Of a DNA stretch of 64,000 nucleotides, positions 36,716-46,275 are shown in pieces. This DNA is from Vibrio sp. ED004 (GTDB lineage: Bacteria; Pseudomonadota; Gammaproteobacteria; Enterobacterales; Vibrionaceae): positions 1,907,270 to 1,971,269 of the forward strand of contig NZ_CP066150.1 of the NCBI RefSeq assembly GCF_023206395.1, written 5' to 3'. The position numbers and the translations under genes were made by a program. The stretch's first letter is position 1. The number at the start of each line of letters is the position of its first letter. The notes beneath the pieces are model-generated. The model saw only the letters and a list, made by a program, of their open reading frames with translations. It was not told the DNA's origin and made no database searches.

Positions 36716-38236
36716 TTAGAAAAAGCCTAACGGATTAGTATCGTAGCTGATCAGCAAGTTCTTGGTGTTTTGGTAGTGATCGAGCATCATCTTGTGTGTC
36801 TCACGACCGATTCCTGATTTCTTGTAACCACCAAACGCGGCATGTGCTGGGTAAGCGTGGTAGCAGTTCACCCAAATACGGCCCGCTTCGATATTACGAC
36901 CCATACGATACGCTAGGTTGGCATCACGCGTCCAAACACCTGCACCTAACCCATATTCTGTATCGTTAGCAATCTCTAGCGCTTCTGCTTCATCTTTAAA
37001 GGTAGTGACCGCGATAACTGGGCCAAAGATCTCTTCTTGGAAGACACGCATCTTATTATTGCCTTCGAGCATGGTTGGTTGAATGTAGTAACCGTTACCG
37101 AGATCATCCGGTTGCTGCGCGATTTCACCACCAGTTAGCACTTTCGCCCCCTCTTGGCGACCAATCTCTAGGTAGCTTAGAATCTTATCGAACTGCTCTT
37201 GTGAGGCTTGCGCGCCAACCTGAGTGTCAGTGTCTAACGGGTTACCTTGCTTGATGGTTTGAGCGCGCTCGACGACTTTAGTGATGAACTTGTCGTACAC
37301 CGATTCGTGGATCAGCACACGTGATGGACAAGTACACACTTCACCTTGGTTGAAAAACGCCAGCAGCATGCCTTCGACACATTTGTCTAGGTACTCGTCT
37401 TCATGATCAAAAATGTCTGGGAAGTAGATGTTTGGAGACTTACCGCCCAGTTCAACCGTTGATGGAATCAAGCTTTCAGCCGCACATTTCAAAATGTGGT
37501 GGCCGACTTCTGTTGAGCCAGTAAAGGCCAGCTTAGCCAAACGATCACTGGTTGCTAACGCTTGGCCTGCTTCGCTACCAAAACCATTGACGATGTTGAC
37601 TACGCCAGCAGGCAGAAGATCGGCGATCTTCTCCATCATCACCAAAATTGAGGTTGGTGTTTGCTCGGCAGGTTTCATCACCACACAACAGCCCGCCGCT
37701 AGTGCAGGAGCCAGTTTCCAAGCCGCCATTAGAATCGGGAAGTTCCAAGGAATGATCTGACCGACTACGCCAATTGGCTCTGGGAAATGGTAGCTTGCGG
37801 TGTTTGAATCGAGCTCGGCTGCGCTGCCTTCTTGCGCTCGAATACAACCCGCAAAGTAACGGAAGTGATCGACAACCAAAGGAATATCTGCCGCTAAAGT
37901 TTCACGAACTGGTTTGCCGTTTTCCCATGTCTCAGCGACTGCGATTTCTTCTAGGTTGGCTTCAATGCGGTCAGCAATTTTAAGTAGGATGTTCGAACGC
38001 TCTGTCACACTGGTCGCAGCCCAACTTGCACGAGCAGCATGCGCCGCATCGAGAGCTAAGCTAATGTCCGCCACGGTTGAGCGCGCGACTTGGCAATACA
38101 CCTGACCATTCACGGGAGACGTATTATCAAAATACTCGCCGCTGACAGGCTTCACCCACTCGCCACCAATAAAATTATCGTATTGGGCTTTAAAGTTCAC
38201 TACTGCGTTGTCACTACCCGGCTGTGCATAAATCAT
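36716..38236 (-). CDS. NAD-dependent aldehyde dehydrogenase (AldB/AcoD/ExaC group)
   Basis: 506 residues. Seen: [20 protein letters not shown], catalytic Glu in [15 protein letters not shown], catalytic Cys in [16 protein letters not shown], and [13 protein letters not shown]. It oxidises acetaldehyde or a related aldehyde to the acid. It faces a divergent AcoR-type sigma-54 activator, and a sigma-54 type -24/-12 box lies in its leader, which supports control by that activator. SD GAAGGATC precedes the ATG. Confidence 0.93.
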   Translation of the reverse strand: MIYAQPGSDNAVVNFKAQYDNFIGGEWVKPVSGEYFDNTSPVNGQVYCQVARSTVADISLALDAAHAARASWAATSVTERSNILLKIADRIEANLEEIAVAETWENGKPVRETLAADIPLVVDHFRYFAGCIRAQEGSAAELDSNTASYHFPEPIGVVGQIIPWNFPILMAAWKLAPALAAGCCVVMKPAEQTPTSILVMMEKIADLLPAGVVNIVNGFGSEAGQALATSDRLAKLAFTGSTEVGHHILKCAAESLIPSTVELGGKSPNIYFPDIFDHEDEYLDKCVEGMLLAFFNQGEVCTCPSRVLIHESVYDKFITKVVERAQTIKQGNPLDTDTQVGAQASQEQFDKILSYLEIGRQEGAKVLTGGEIAQQPDDLGNGYYIQPTMLEGNNKMRVFQEEIFGPVIAVTTFKDEAEALEIANDTEYGLGAGVWTRDANLAYRMGRNIEAGRIWVNCYHAYPAHAAFGGYKKSGIGRETHKMMLDHYQNTKNLLISYDTNPLGFF

Positions 38237-38394
38237 AGTTAGATCCTTCTTTGATTTGTTGTTCGTTATTGAGCGAGAGCTGTCTTATTTTTGTGGCGAC
38301 TTCTCTTGAGAAAAGAACTCATGACAAGACGCCCATGTTTATGCTTTCTGTTTAAAACACTGATACTTCGTGTTTTCTTCACAACAAGAACAAC

Positions 38395-38409
38395 GCAAAT
38401 CACACGCCA
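38395..38409 (-). promoter_or_regulatory. putative sigma-54 promoter of the aldehyde dehydrogenase gene
   Basis: On the minus strand TGGCGT-N5-TTGC, with GG and GC at the exact sigma-54 spacing (consensus TGGCAC-N5-TTGC). The start would lie near 38383, about 145 nt before the ATG. Confidence 0.65.
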
Positions 38410-38517
38410 CAACCTCAAAACTTGTTGTTAATAAATTGTAAAACTATGATTGCCAAACATTTACAACCCACAGTGAGTTGGCATTGAACAGCCGTATGGA
38501 AACCACCCCAATGTTCA

Positions 38518-38562
38518 ACTGTTCCAATTTGGTACACCCTCACTGTTACGACATGGAACAGT
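38518..38562. promoter_or_regulatory. putative activator-binding inverted repeat
   Basis: ACTGTTCCA (38518-38526) and TGGAACAGT (38554-38562) form a perfect 9-bp inverted repeat. The right arm ends one base before the regulator's ATG. It lies about 110-150 bp upstream of the sigma-54 box, the usual distance for an enhancer site. Confidence 0.5.
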
Positions 38563-38563
38563 C

Positions 38564-40354
38564 ATGCACCTTCAACAAGCAAACACCTCAGATTGGCTTT
38601 CGTCCTCTTGGCACCGCAGCACTGAAGCGGGGCTAAAACAGAGGCGTCTTCCCGAAGATCTTCGCCTCCCAAAGTCGATTCTTAAGCAGCGACGTCATCA
38701 ATCATCAAGCTTGATTCAAATCGTCGAGCGCAATGCACTTCCTCTGTTTAACCAGATGTTTGCACGCACCGACAGTCGTTTGATCTTGACCGATATTGAA
38801 GGGGTGATTCTGGCTAGTTGGGGGCAAGAGCGGTTTAAGGAAAAGCTGACTTCGATTGCACTCAGCTCTGGAGCGTGTTGGCAGGAGCAACTCAAGGGTA
38901 CCAACGCCATTGGCACGGCGATTGTGGAAGCAAAACCCGTGACCATCATTGGTGAACAGCACTTTATCCACCAGCATCGGTTTATCAGCTGTTCAGCAAG
39001 CCCAGTATTTGATCACCAAGGGAACATGGTCGGCGTATTGGACATTACAAGTGAGCAGCAACAACACGACAGTTCAGTGCAACTGCTGGTTCAAAACATG
39101 GTTCAGCTTGTTGAAAATCAGCTATTAAGTCATATCCCACAGGGCAGTACTCGTATTGATCTTGCGTGCGATAAATCGCTACTGCACAGTGGTTGGCAAG
39201 GGATTGTGATAGCCAATGAAGCTGGTGAGGTGGTGGCGCACAATCAGGTCGCCTCTCAACTATTGGATCAAACCTCGATCGTCGGCGAATGCATAGATAC
39301 CCTGTTCAACCGAACCTCATTAGATACGCCTTTTGTGTTTGAGAAACAGCACCTCAAACAACCAACTGCAAAACGCACTCGCTCTATTTCAGCATCGTGT
39401 GATTTGCACTATGGGGAGCAACAAATAGAACACGCTTGGCAGCAGGCCAATAAGGTTATCGATAAAGGGATCAGCCTATTAATCCTAGGAGAAACAGGCG
39501 TCGGTAAGGGCGAGTTTGTTAAAGCGTTACACAAGCAAAGCCAGCGTAAATCATCGCCTCTAGTGGCGGTGAATTGCGGTGCGCTGCCTAAAGATCTTAT
39601 CGAATCTGAACTGTTTGGTTACGCGCCGGGCGCCTTTACGGGAGCAAGCCACAAAGGATTCCAAGGTAAGATTCGTCAAGCTGACAAAGGGATCTTGTTT
39701 TTGGATGAGATTGCCGACATGCCTTTAGAAGCTCAGTGTCGACTACTGCATGTTCTGCAAGACAAATCCGTGGTGCCAGTAGGTTCCAATCAGAGCTACC
39801 AAGTCGATTGTCAGATCATCGCTGCCACACATAAAAACTTAGAGCAGCTAGTCGCAACTGGCGAGTTTCGACAAGATCTGTACTATAGACTAAACGGCTT
39901 GGCCTTCACCTTGCCAAGCCTGCAACACCGACAAGATAAGCACGCATTAATCGAGCACATTCATCGTAAATACGCCGAAGCTGAACAATCTATTTGCCCG
40001 CACCTAATGAGTTTGCTGCGCGCCTATTCTTGGCCGGGTAATATCCGAGAATTAGACAACTTACTTAAAGTCGCCGCTCTGCTGGCGAGTGATGAACCGC
40101 TGCTCACACTCGAACATGTGCCTAGCCACCTTGCTCAACACCTCACGTCATTGGCGCAAGATAATAATCATAAGCTCATCACAACCAATGCCATCGAAGG
40201 TAGGCCAAAGTCCGATTTAAAAAGTACCGTTGAAGATACCTTGCTGCAAACCTATCAAGCTAACCAAGGCAACATCAGCAAGACTTCACGAATACTCGGC
40301 ATCAGCCGAAATACCATTTATCGAAAACTGAAAAGCTTGGGCATCCTCCAATAA
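38564..40354 (+). CDS. sigma-54-dependent activator, AcoR type
   Basis: 596 residues. N-terminal GAF-type sensor region (about 60-190), central AAA+ domain (about 285-510) with Walker A GETGVGKGEF, the GAFTGA loop that touches sigma-54, and Walker B LFLDEIADM; C-terminal Fis-type HTH (NISKTSRILGISRNTIYRKLKSL). AcoR-type proteins respond to acetoin or aldehydes and switch on sigma-54 promoters. Divergent from the aldehyde dehydrogenase, with 327 nt between them that hold a candidate promoter and binding site. Confidence 0.92.
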   Translation: MHLQQANTSDWLSSSWHRSTEAGLKQRRLPEDLRLPKSILKQRRHQSSSLIQIVERNALPLFNQMFARTDSRLILTDIEGVILASWGQERFKEKLTSIALSSGACWQEQLKGTNAIGTAIVEAKPVTIIGEQHFIHQHRFISCSASPVFDHQGNMVGVLDITSEQQQHDSSVQLLVQNMVQLVENQLLSHIPQGSTRIDLACDKSLLHSGWQGIVIANEAGEVVAHNQVASQLLDQTSIVGECIDTLFNRTSLDTPFVFEKQHLKQPTAKRTRSISASCDLHYGEQQIEHAWQQANKVIDKGISLLILGETGVGKGEFVKALHKQSQRKSSPLVAVNCGALPKDLIESELFGYAPGAFTGASHKGFQGKIRQADKGILFLDEIADMPLEAQCRLLHVLQDKSVVPVGSNQSYQVDCQIIAATHKNLEQLVATGEFRQDLYYRLNGLAFTLPSLQHRQDKHALIEHIHRKYAEAEQSICPHLMSLLRAYSWPGNIRELDNLLKVAALLASDEPLLTLEHVPSHLAQHLTSLAQDNNHKLITTNAIEGRPKSDLKSTVEDTLLQTYQANQGNISKTSRILGISRNTIYRKLKSLGILQ

Positions 40355-40463
40355 TCACCATGAAAGATCCTAATCTGCCCTTTCGTTATCAATAAATAAA
40401 TTCACGTCTAGTGAGACATTTTGCCCTCTGACTCGTAATGCTCTAAAACGAAAGAGGGCTCAG

Positions 40464-41966
40464 ATGCAAACAATCAACGTAGTGTGGCTAAAGCGCGATT
40501 TAAGGCTCACCGACCACGCACCTTTACTACACGCTTTATCAGACCAACACCCAACGATATTGCTCTACATTTTCGAACCCATGCTGCTAAACAATGCCCA
40601 CTATTCTGAGCGACATTGGCGATTTGTTTGGCAGTCGCTGCAATGCATGAACCAGTCATTAAAAAAGCATGGACATCAGATTTCAATACTTCATGGCAGT
40701 GCTATAGACTGCTTCGAAACGATCCGAACGCGTTACCACATAAAAAACGTCTTCTCTCATCAAGAGATAGGATTAAACTGCACCTTTGAGCGCGACATAC
40801 AACTCTCTGCTTGGCTTAAAGAGCACAACATCCCATGGCAAGAGTCCGCACAGGGCGCTGTTGTAAGAGGGTCAAAAGACCGAATAGGTTGGGACAAACA
40901 CTGGAACAGTGTCATGCGTGCCCCCATTGTAGAAATTCAATTGGTCACAGAATCACTGCATACCCTTGATGCTGAAGAACTTGAGTTGGCAATTGAGCCT
41001 CCACAAGCATGGTTAACCAAAGGTAACGGCATACAAACGGGCGGCAGCGCACTGGCTTGGGAAACTTTGCATGATTTCTTTGAACGCCGTGGTCGAGATT
41101 ACTACCGCAGCATCTCAAGCCCAAAAGCCTCGCGATATGCCTGTACACGTCTATCTCCATATTTAGCTTGGGGCAACATATCGCTGCGTGAGGTTTATCA
41201 ACACCTATTGGGGCACTGGCAAGTCGCGGGATTTCGTCGCAGCTTGATTGCTCTTTCCTCAAGGCTTCATTGGCACTGTCATTTTATGCAGAAGTTTGAA
41301 TCGGAATGCGCGATGGAATTTCGCTGCATCAATTACGCTTACGATGCACTATTACAGAAGGAAACGGTGAAAGATCCAGCACATTTGAAGGCATGGAAGG
41401 TGGGGATGACAGGCGTGCCATTGGTCGATGCCTGTATGCGCTGCCTGCATCATACGGGGTACATTAATTTCCGCATGCGCTCAATGCTGGTGAGCTTTCT
41501 CACTCACCATATGAACATGGACTGGCGTGATGGTGTCACTCATTTAGCGCAGCTGTTTCTCGATTTTGAACCCGGCATTCATTACCCACAATTTCAAATG
41601 CAAGCTGGGGTAACAGGCATAAACACCATCCGAATTTACAACCCAACCAAGCAAGCCCAAGAACACGACTCTGATGGAGATTTCATCCGAAAATGGGTTC
41701 CAGAGCTTTCAGATATACCCACACCACTTCTGTTTGAGCCTTGGGAAATGACCTCTATGGAAGTCATGATGCACGAGCTTGAACCAGATTCTCCTTACCT
41801 TAATCCAGTCGTCGATCTCGAAGCTAGCGCCAAGGAAGCGAGAGTGCGTTTATGGTCATGGAGAAAGCTGACGGAAGTGAAACGAGAACGAAGCCGTATT
41901 TTGGCTCGCCATGTCAGGCCGTCGAAAAAGAAGCCTAATCAGAATCCAACTCAACAAGCTGATTGA
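40464..41966 (+). CDS. photolyase/cryptochrome family protein
   Basis: 500 residues. N-terminal photolyase alpha/beta domain ([16 protein letters not shown]) and a C-terminal FAD-binding helical domain ([58 protein letters not shown]). Where classic CPD photolyases carry a WGNWQW stretch, this protein has [21 protein letters not shown]. It therefore belongs to a separate sub-branch, and repair substrate versus signalling role is open. SD GAGGG precedes the ATG. Its end overlaps the convergent LysR gene by 32 bp. Confidence 0.85.
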   Translation: MQTINVVWLKRDLRLTDHAPLLHALSDQHPTILLYIFEPMLLNNAHYSERHWRFVWQSLQCMNQSLKKHGHQISILHGSAIDCFETIRTRYHIKNVFSHQEIGLNCTFERDIQLSAWLKEHNIPWQESAQGAVVRGSKDRIGWDKHWNSVMRAPIVEIQLVTESLHTLDAEELELAIEPPQAWLTKGNGIQTGGSALAWETLHDFFERRGRDYYRSISSPKASRYACTRLSPYLAWGNISLREVYQHLLGHWQVAGFRRSLIALSSRLHWHCHFMQKFESECAMEFRCINYAYDALLQKETVKDPAHLKAWKVGMTGVPLVDACMRCLHHTGYINFRMRSMLVSFLTHHMNMDWRDGVTHLAQLFLDFEPGIHYPQFQMQAGVTGINTIRIYNPTKQAQEHDSDGDFIRKWVPELSDIPTPLLFEPWEMTSMEVMMHELEPDSPYLNPVVDLEASAKEARVRLWSWRKLTEVKRERSRILARHVRPSKKKPNQNPTQQAD

Positions 41967-42768
41967 GCACCTCTTTATCCAATACTGGGTGATGCTTGCT
42001 CGCTAAGATCAACACAATATCAACCGAGGGCAGCGGTGGCATGTCGTCGAGGATTTTCAAATCTGGAGTCACACTGAGTTTACCCATCGCTCCAATCGCT
42101 AACCCTGCTTTTACGATTGCCCGCTGCGCTGAAGCGGTATTGCTGCAAGCAAACAGTTGATAAGGCGTACCCTGCTTGGTTAAGCCATTCACAGCTGCGG
42201 CGTGGTACTTACAATCCGTTTGGAACAGAGCCAATGGCACAGGCTTAGAATTATCAAACATATAATCAGGGCTGCTTATCCAAACGCCCACATCATGAGT
42301 AAGCCAGTATCCCTCTTCGCTGTCGGGCGCTCGGGTGACAATCGCGGCATCAAGCCTGCCATCATCTAACCATTCTCTGAGAGTAATACTTGGCAGGCTG
42401 AATACTTGGATGGAACAGGTAGGTTCTGCTCGCTGCAACAGGTGTATCACTTTCGGCAAAATAGTGTCGTTATAATCTTCAGGGCAACCCAACCTCAGAG
42501 GCTGTTTGTCTTCATAACGCTTTACTTGCTTAAGGGCGGTATTGAGGAGCGCAACCAACTGCTCGGCATGAGATCGCAGCGCTAAGCCGGCTTCGGTCAA
42601 CACGAGATTACGTCCTTCTTTCTGAAAAAGAGTCACGTTCAACTCCTCTTCCAGCTTACGCATCTGCGCACTGAATGCCGATTGGGTACGATTGATCTGT
42701 TTCGCGGCACGCGTGAAACTGCTTGTTTCCACGAACGCGAGAAAGCCTCGCAAAGCATCAATATCCAT
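41935..42768 (-). CDS. LysR-family regulator
   Basis: 277 residues. HTH at 1-62 ([20 protein letters not shown], then [20 protein letters not shown]) and an effector domain with [18 protein letters not shown] at 42768 with GGTGGTGAT upstream. It is divergent from the GST gene 116 nt away, so control of that gene is possible. Its 3' end overlaps the photolyase gene on the opposite strand. Confidence 0.88.
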   Translation of the reverse strand: MDIDALRGFLAFVETSSFTRAAKQINRTQSAFSAQMRKLEEELNVTLFQKEGRNLVLTEAGLALRSHAEQLVALLNTALKQVKRYEDKQPLRLGCPEDYNDTILPKVIHLLQRAEPTCSIQVFSLPSITLREWLDDGRLDAAIVTRAPDSEEGYWLTHDVGVWISSPDYMFDNSKPVPLALFQTDCKYHAAAVNGLTKQGTPYQLFACSNTASAQRAIVKAGLAIGAMGKLSVTPDLKILDDMPPLPSVDIVLILASKHHPVLDKEVLNQLVELDSD

Positions 42769-42884
42769 ATTGAAATCACCACCCATCGTTTTTATTAATG
42801 TCTGTCATCAAAATTATCCGTTAGTGCGCCGCAATACAATCCCCTAAACTCAAATGCATACCCACCAAACGCAAGGAAGCACCT

Positions 42885-43532
42885 ATGCAGCTTTATATCG
42901 CAAACCAAAACTACTCAACTTGGTCACTTCGTGCATGGCTCATATTCGACCATTACAACCTCGACGCAGACATTATTAAGCTAAAGCTGTTCACCTCAGA
43001 TTTTTATGACACGTTAGCGAAGGTGACACCGACAGCCAAAGTCCCAACCCTAGTCGATGGTGATGTTTCGGTGTGGGATTCATTGGCGATTCTCGAATAC
43101 GTTAACGATGCCTATTTGGACGGTGTGGCATGGCCAACTTCCATTGCTGAACGCGCTCTCGCCCGTGCAATCTCGGCAGAAATGCACTCTGGTTTTTTCA
43201 ACATCAGAAATGAGTTACCAATGAATTGCCGAGCCAAAAGAAAGCTCACTTTGAGTGATGGTGCACTGAAAGACATCGCTCGCATCGACGCAATATGGTC
43301 TGCACAAATGGAACAACACCCAAAGGGATGGTTGTTCGGTGAATGGTCGATTGCCGATGCGATGTTTGCACCTGTGGCGCTGCGCGTAGAAACCTATGGC
43401 ATCCAGCTTTCGGAAAAAGCCCAGCAGTATCAACAACGAGTGCTCAACAGCCTATCAATACAAAAATGGCTAACAGAGGCGAGTTTAGAAACTGATGTGG
43501 TTGAAGAAGATGAGGCTGGAGAGCCTGTTTAA
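42885..43532 (+). CDS. glutathione S-transferase family protein
   Basis: 215 residues. N-terminal thioredoxin-like domain with NYSTWSLRAW (probable catalytic Ser/Thr region), KVPTLVDGD (cis-Pro) and DSLAILEYV; C-terminal helical domain with WSIADAMFAPVALR. It conjugates or reduces substrates with glutathione. ATG with AAGGAAG upstream. Possibly controlled by the divergent LysR gene. Confidence 0.9.
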   Translation: MQLYIANQNYSTWSLRAWLIFDHYNLDADIIKLKLFTSDFYDTLAKVTPTAKVPTLVDGDVSVWDSLAILEYVNDAYLDGVAWPTSIAERALARAISAEMHSGFFNIRNELPMNCRAKRKLTLSDGALKDIARIDAIWSAQMEQHPKGWLFGEWSIADAMFAPVALRVETYGIQLSEKAQQYQQRVLNSLSIQKWLTEASLETDVVEEDEAGEPV

Positions 43533-43541
43533 TTTGGATCG

Positions 43542-43571
43542 AATGAGTCTCGAATAACTTCGAGACTCATT
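43542..43571. terminator. bidirectional terminator after the GST gene
   Basis: Perfect 13-bp stem AATGAGTCTCGAA / TTCGAGACTCATT with TAAC loop, between the GST gene and the convergent HTH gene. Confidence 0.9.
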
Positions 43572-43603
43572 GTTTTCATAAGGGAATACGATCTACTAAC
43601 TCG

Positions 43604-43837
43604 CTACTCGGCAGAAGCGCTGTCGTGATGAACGTTCGCTTCAAATTCTAATATATCACCTGGTTGGCACTCTAAAACTTCACACAGCTTATCGAGTGTC
43701 GATAGCCTTACCGCTTTGGCTTTGCCATTTTTTAATACTGATAAGTTGGCTTCGGTAATCCCAACTTCTTTTGCCAATGTCTTCAATCGCATTTTTCGTT
43801 TGGCCATCATAATGTCTAAATTAATGCGGATAGTCAT
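43604..43837 (-). CDS. Cro/C1-type HTH regulator (YozG-like)
   Basis: 77 residues, a compact XRE-type DNA-binding protein with the HTH segment LAKEVGITEANLSVLKNGK. The YozG type is usually paired with a DUF2975 membrane protein, as here (10-nt gap downstream of that gene). ATG with AAAGGACTT upstream. It probably controls its own two-gene operon. Confidence 0.9.
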   Translation of the reverse strand: MTIRINLDIMMAKRKMRLKTLAKEVGITEANLSVLKNGKAKAVRLSTLDKLCEVLECQPGDILEFEANVHHDSASAE

Positions 43838-43847
43838 GACAAGTCCT

Positions 43848-44396
43848 TTAAATGGTTTGGCTATGTTCGTCAGCCAGAATATAACCTTCTTTCATCACCC
43901 ATGAGATGATCAAAATAATTATACCTAATATAAGTGTCAAAAAGTCCATACCCACAAAACTAATCTCAAAGATACGCTCACCTGGTGGATTATTGAACGA
44001 CAAAATCACTGACATCAATGAACCATAGATAACCGACCCAAATACCCAATAGAACAAGCTATATCCGAGCTTCTGGTAGGACATTGCGTTTTCCAAAGAG
44101 AAGATTTCGCCTCGCTCATAGTTGCGGAATAAACGTATCAGAACCATTAGTGCGTATATCAGGATGCTGGACATCGCCAAACTTGTGAACGCAGCAACCA
44201 TTCTTGTTGTCATAGTAAGCGGTAACATCGTGTAATACCCGATGTCATAGGTGAGATAAAAAATACCTGTCGCACTTATAAAGTCATAGGGAGTCTCAAC
44301 GGTTAACCAGAAGTAGCACACCATGATAGGAGTAAGTACAAGAAAGAACTGCAATAGCATGCGAACACGTCGGCTCTGTTTTTGGATGTTAGACAT
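43848..44396 (-). CDS. DUF2975 membrane protein
   Basis: 182 residues with four hydrophobic helices (about 15-35, 60-85, 110-130, 150-170). The FRNYERGEIFSLENAMSYQKLGYSLFYW loop between helices 2 and 3 is the family hallmark. Function unknown; members are always found next to a small XRE regulator. First gene of the pair. The leader holds a TCCTGT / ACAGGA stem and a long AT-rich dyad. Confidence 0.88.
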   Translation of the reverse strand: MSNIQKQSRRVRMLLQFFLVLTPIMVCYFWLTVETPYDFISATGIFYLTYDIGYYTMLPLTMTTRMVAAFTSLAMSSILIYALMVLIRLFRNYERGEIFSLENAMSYQKLGYSLFYWVFGSVIYGSLMSVILSFNNPPGERIFEISFVGMDFLTLILGIIILIISWVMKEGYILADEHSQTI

Positions 44397-44698
44397 AATG
44401 AATATTCCTGTTAAGTTGACAGGAGGATACTAAGATTAAATTAAATGATGATCAATAATAAATTATCGTTTTTCGATAATTTATTGCCTTTTAACATTTT
44501 AATCAAGAAAAAAAATAGCGTTAAATTCATCAGTTAACGATCAAGGCCCTAGCTCGATCTCGAGTCGATTCACTTAACCACCAATCACCTGAACCTTTAC
44601 CCAAATCGCAATAATTTTGTCGACTGTGATCACCGAATCACAATGTGCAGACCTGATTGTTTATATTCAACAAAATCCAATTCGTTAAGATAAACATC
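44397..44698. promoter_or_regulatory. divergent promoter region with a 12-bp AT-rich dyad
   Basis: 302 nt between divergent genes. At 44457-44485 a perfect stem AATAAATTATCG / CGATAATTTATT with a T5 loop. It could be an operator for the XRE-type repressor or a transcript hairpin. Confidence 0.55.
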
Positions 44699-46141
44699 AT
44701 GTTACGAACCTCTATCGCATTACTCAGTATCACGAGCTTAGCTGTGTCTGCCAATGTCACCCTTCCCTCTGGCGAAGACTGGATCAATCATGCTTCAGAA
44801 GGGCTTGCACCTTATTGGCTAATGCCGAGTGCTCAGGGAGAACCAATAGGCAACTTTCCCACTTTCCGCTGTGATGATGGAACATTGCTTGATGTGGCTA
44901 ACGTTTGTCCTGAACTCGATAGAGGTTGGATCACTCCACACTTCGGCAAAGAGTTCACGCGGATGAAATCACGTCAAACCTATGCCTATGGCGTGCTCTA
45001 CCATCTGACCGGAGACAAACAAGCATTAGCGCTCGCTAAACAAGGGGCTTACTACCTCATTGAACACTTAGAAGATCAGCAAAATGGCGGTTTTATAAGC
45101 TTCACCAAAGACGGCAAAGCGGGACTTGAATGGCAACAGCGAACGGCTCAAGATCAAGCGTATGCACTGGTTGGATTGGCAATGTACTACTACCTCACCC
45201 AAGACAAACAGGTAGAGGAAGCGCTCATTGCCCAACAAGCGTTTATCTTTGATAAATATCGACTTAACGACAACCGCGGCCTAACCTGGGTGCTTGCCGA
45301 TGGTGAAGATGGCACAGCCACACAACGTGAATTGGTCGCGCAACTTGATCAGATTAACGGTTACATGCTGTTAGTCGCTCCCCTGCTAAAAGAACCCACC
45401 AAGACAAAATGGCTTGATGACCTGAATTGGCTCACGCAAACCATGGTCAAGCACTACCACTCTGAAGATGAACAACGCTTCTACGGTGCGATTCACAGCG
45501 AAGCAGCCAAGATGCCGAATGCCAATCACAACGATTTTGGACACACTATCAAAGCGTATTGGATGACTTACCTTACTGGACAAACTCTGGGTAACTCTGA
45601 ATGGAAAGAGTTGGGTATGAAAGGGATGAAGCACATCTTAGATCAAGCTCAATATCAAAAAGAGTTCGTCAGCGTATCTCAATACTTTGGCGAAGAACTT
45701 CAGCAAGCGTGGAAAGGACAAGAAATTACTGGCTGGCAAAGCAGACCAAACACAAATTGGGCGTCATCATGGGAATGGGCAGAGCTCGACCAAGCTGCGA
45801 TGACGGTATCGCTAGTCGATGGTTCAATGAAAGACGTCCTGCAATACACGCTACCAACTTTTCATGATGTGTGGGTCGATCATCAGTATGGTGGCGTAGG
45901 GCTTGAGCCCAAGCGTACCAAGGCTTTCCATTGGGGCAACGGCTACCATCAATTTGAACACGCTTTGATTGGCTATCTATATGCTCGACAAGGGGAAGGT
46001 AAGCCCGCTGTACTTCACTACGCAAGGCCAACCAATAGCGAGATGCCAATGGAGCCGTATTACTATCAAGGTGATGTGGTTAAGTTGAAGAACACTGGAG
46101 ATGGGACGCAGACAGTCAGTTTTAAGAACATTCGACCTTAG
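44699..46141 (+). CDS. exported AGE-type (alpha/alpha)6-barrel protein
   Basis: 480 residues. Signal peptide at 1-18 (MLRTSIALLSITSLAVSA). The rest resembles the N-acylglucosamine 2-epimerase / mannose isomerase barrel, with regularly spaced aromatic helices (QRTAQDQAYALVGLAMYYYLT, HNDFGHTIKAYWM, GNGYHQFEHALIGYLYA). Known AGE enzymes are cytoplasmic and about 400 residues; a secreted form is unusual and may act on an external or periplasmic sugar. Activity uncertain. Next to the sucrose locus but convergent with it. I chose the ATG before the signal peptide; an earlier Met 14 codons upstream is possible. Confidence 0.7.
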   Translation: MLRTSIALLSITSLAVSANVTLPSGEDWINHASEGLAPYWLMPSAQGEPIGNFPTFRCDDGTLLDVANVCPELDRGWITPHFGKEFTRMKSRQTYAYGVLYHLTGDKQALALAKQGAYYLIEHLEDQQNGGFISFTKDGKAGLEWQQRTAQDQAYALVGLAMYYYLTQDKQVEEALIAQQAFIFDKYRLNDNRGLTWVLADGEDGTATQRELVAQLDQINGYMLLVAPLLKEPTKTKWLDDLNWLTQTMVKHYHSEDEQRFYGAIHSEAAKMPNANHNDFGHTIKAYWMTYLTGQTLGNSEWKELGMKGMKHILDQAQYQKEFVSVSQYFGEELQQAWKGQEITGWQSRPNTNWASSWEWAELDQAAMTVSLVDGSMKDVLQYTLPTFHDVWVDHQYGGVGLEPKRTKAFHWGNGYHQFEHALIGYLYARQGEGKPAVLHYARPTNSEMPMEPYYYQGDVVKLKNTGDGTQTVSFKNIRP

Positions 46142-46232
46142 CGTTCATTGTTTGCTCTGAATGAACTTGAGATGCAGGGGAATGGACAAGGTCAAAGAGC
46201 TAGCACAATAGTAATGTCGCAGACCAAACAAA

Positions 46233-46259
46233 AGCCGCTGTTGATCAGCGGCTATTTTG
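46233..46259. terminator. bidirectional terminator, AGE-like gene / scrB
   Basis: Perfect 8-bp stem AGCCGCTG / CAGCGGCT with A- and T-rich flanks. Confidence 0.85.
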
Positions 46260-46275
46260 ATGGAGTGAACTGAGT

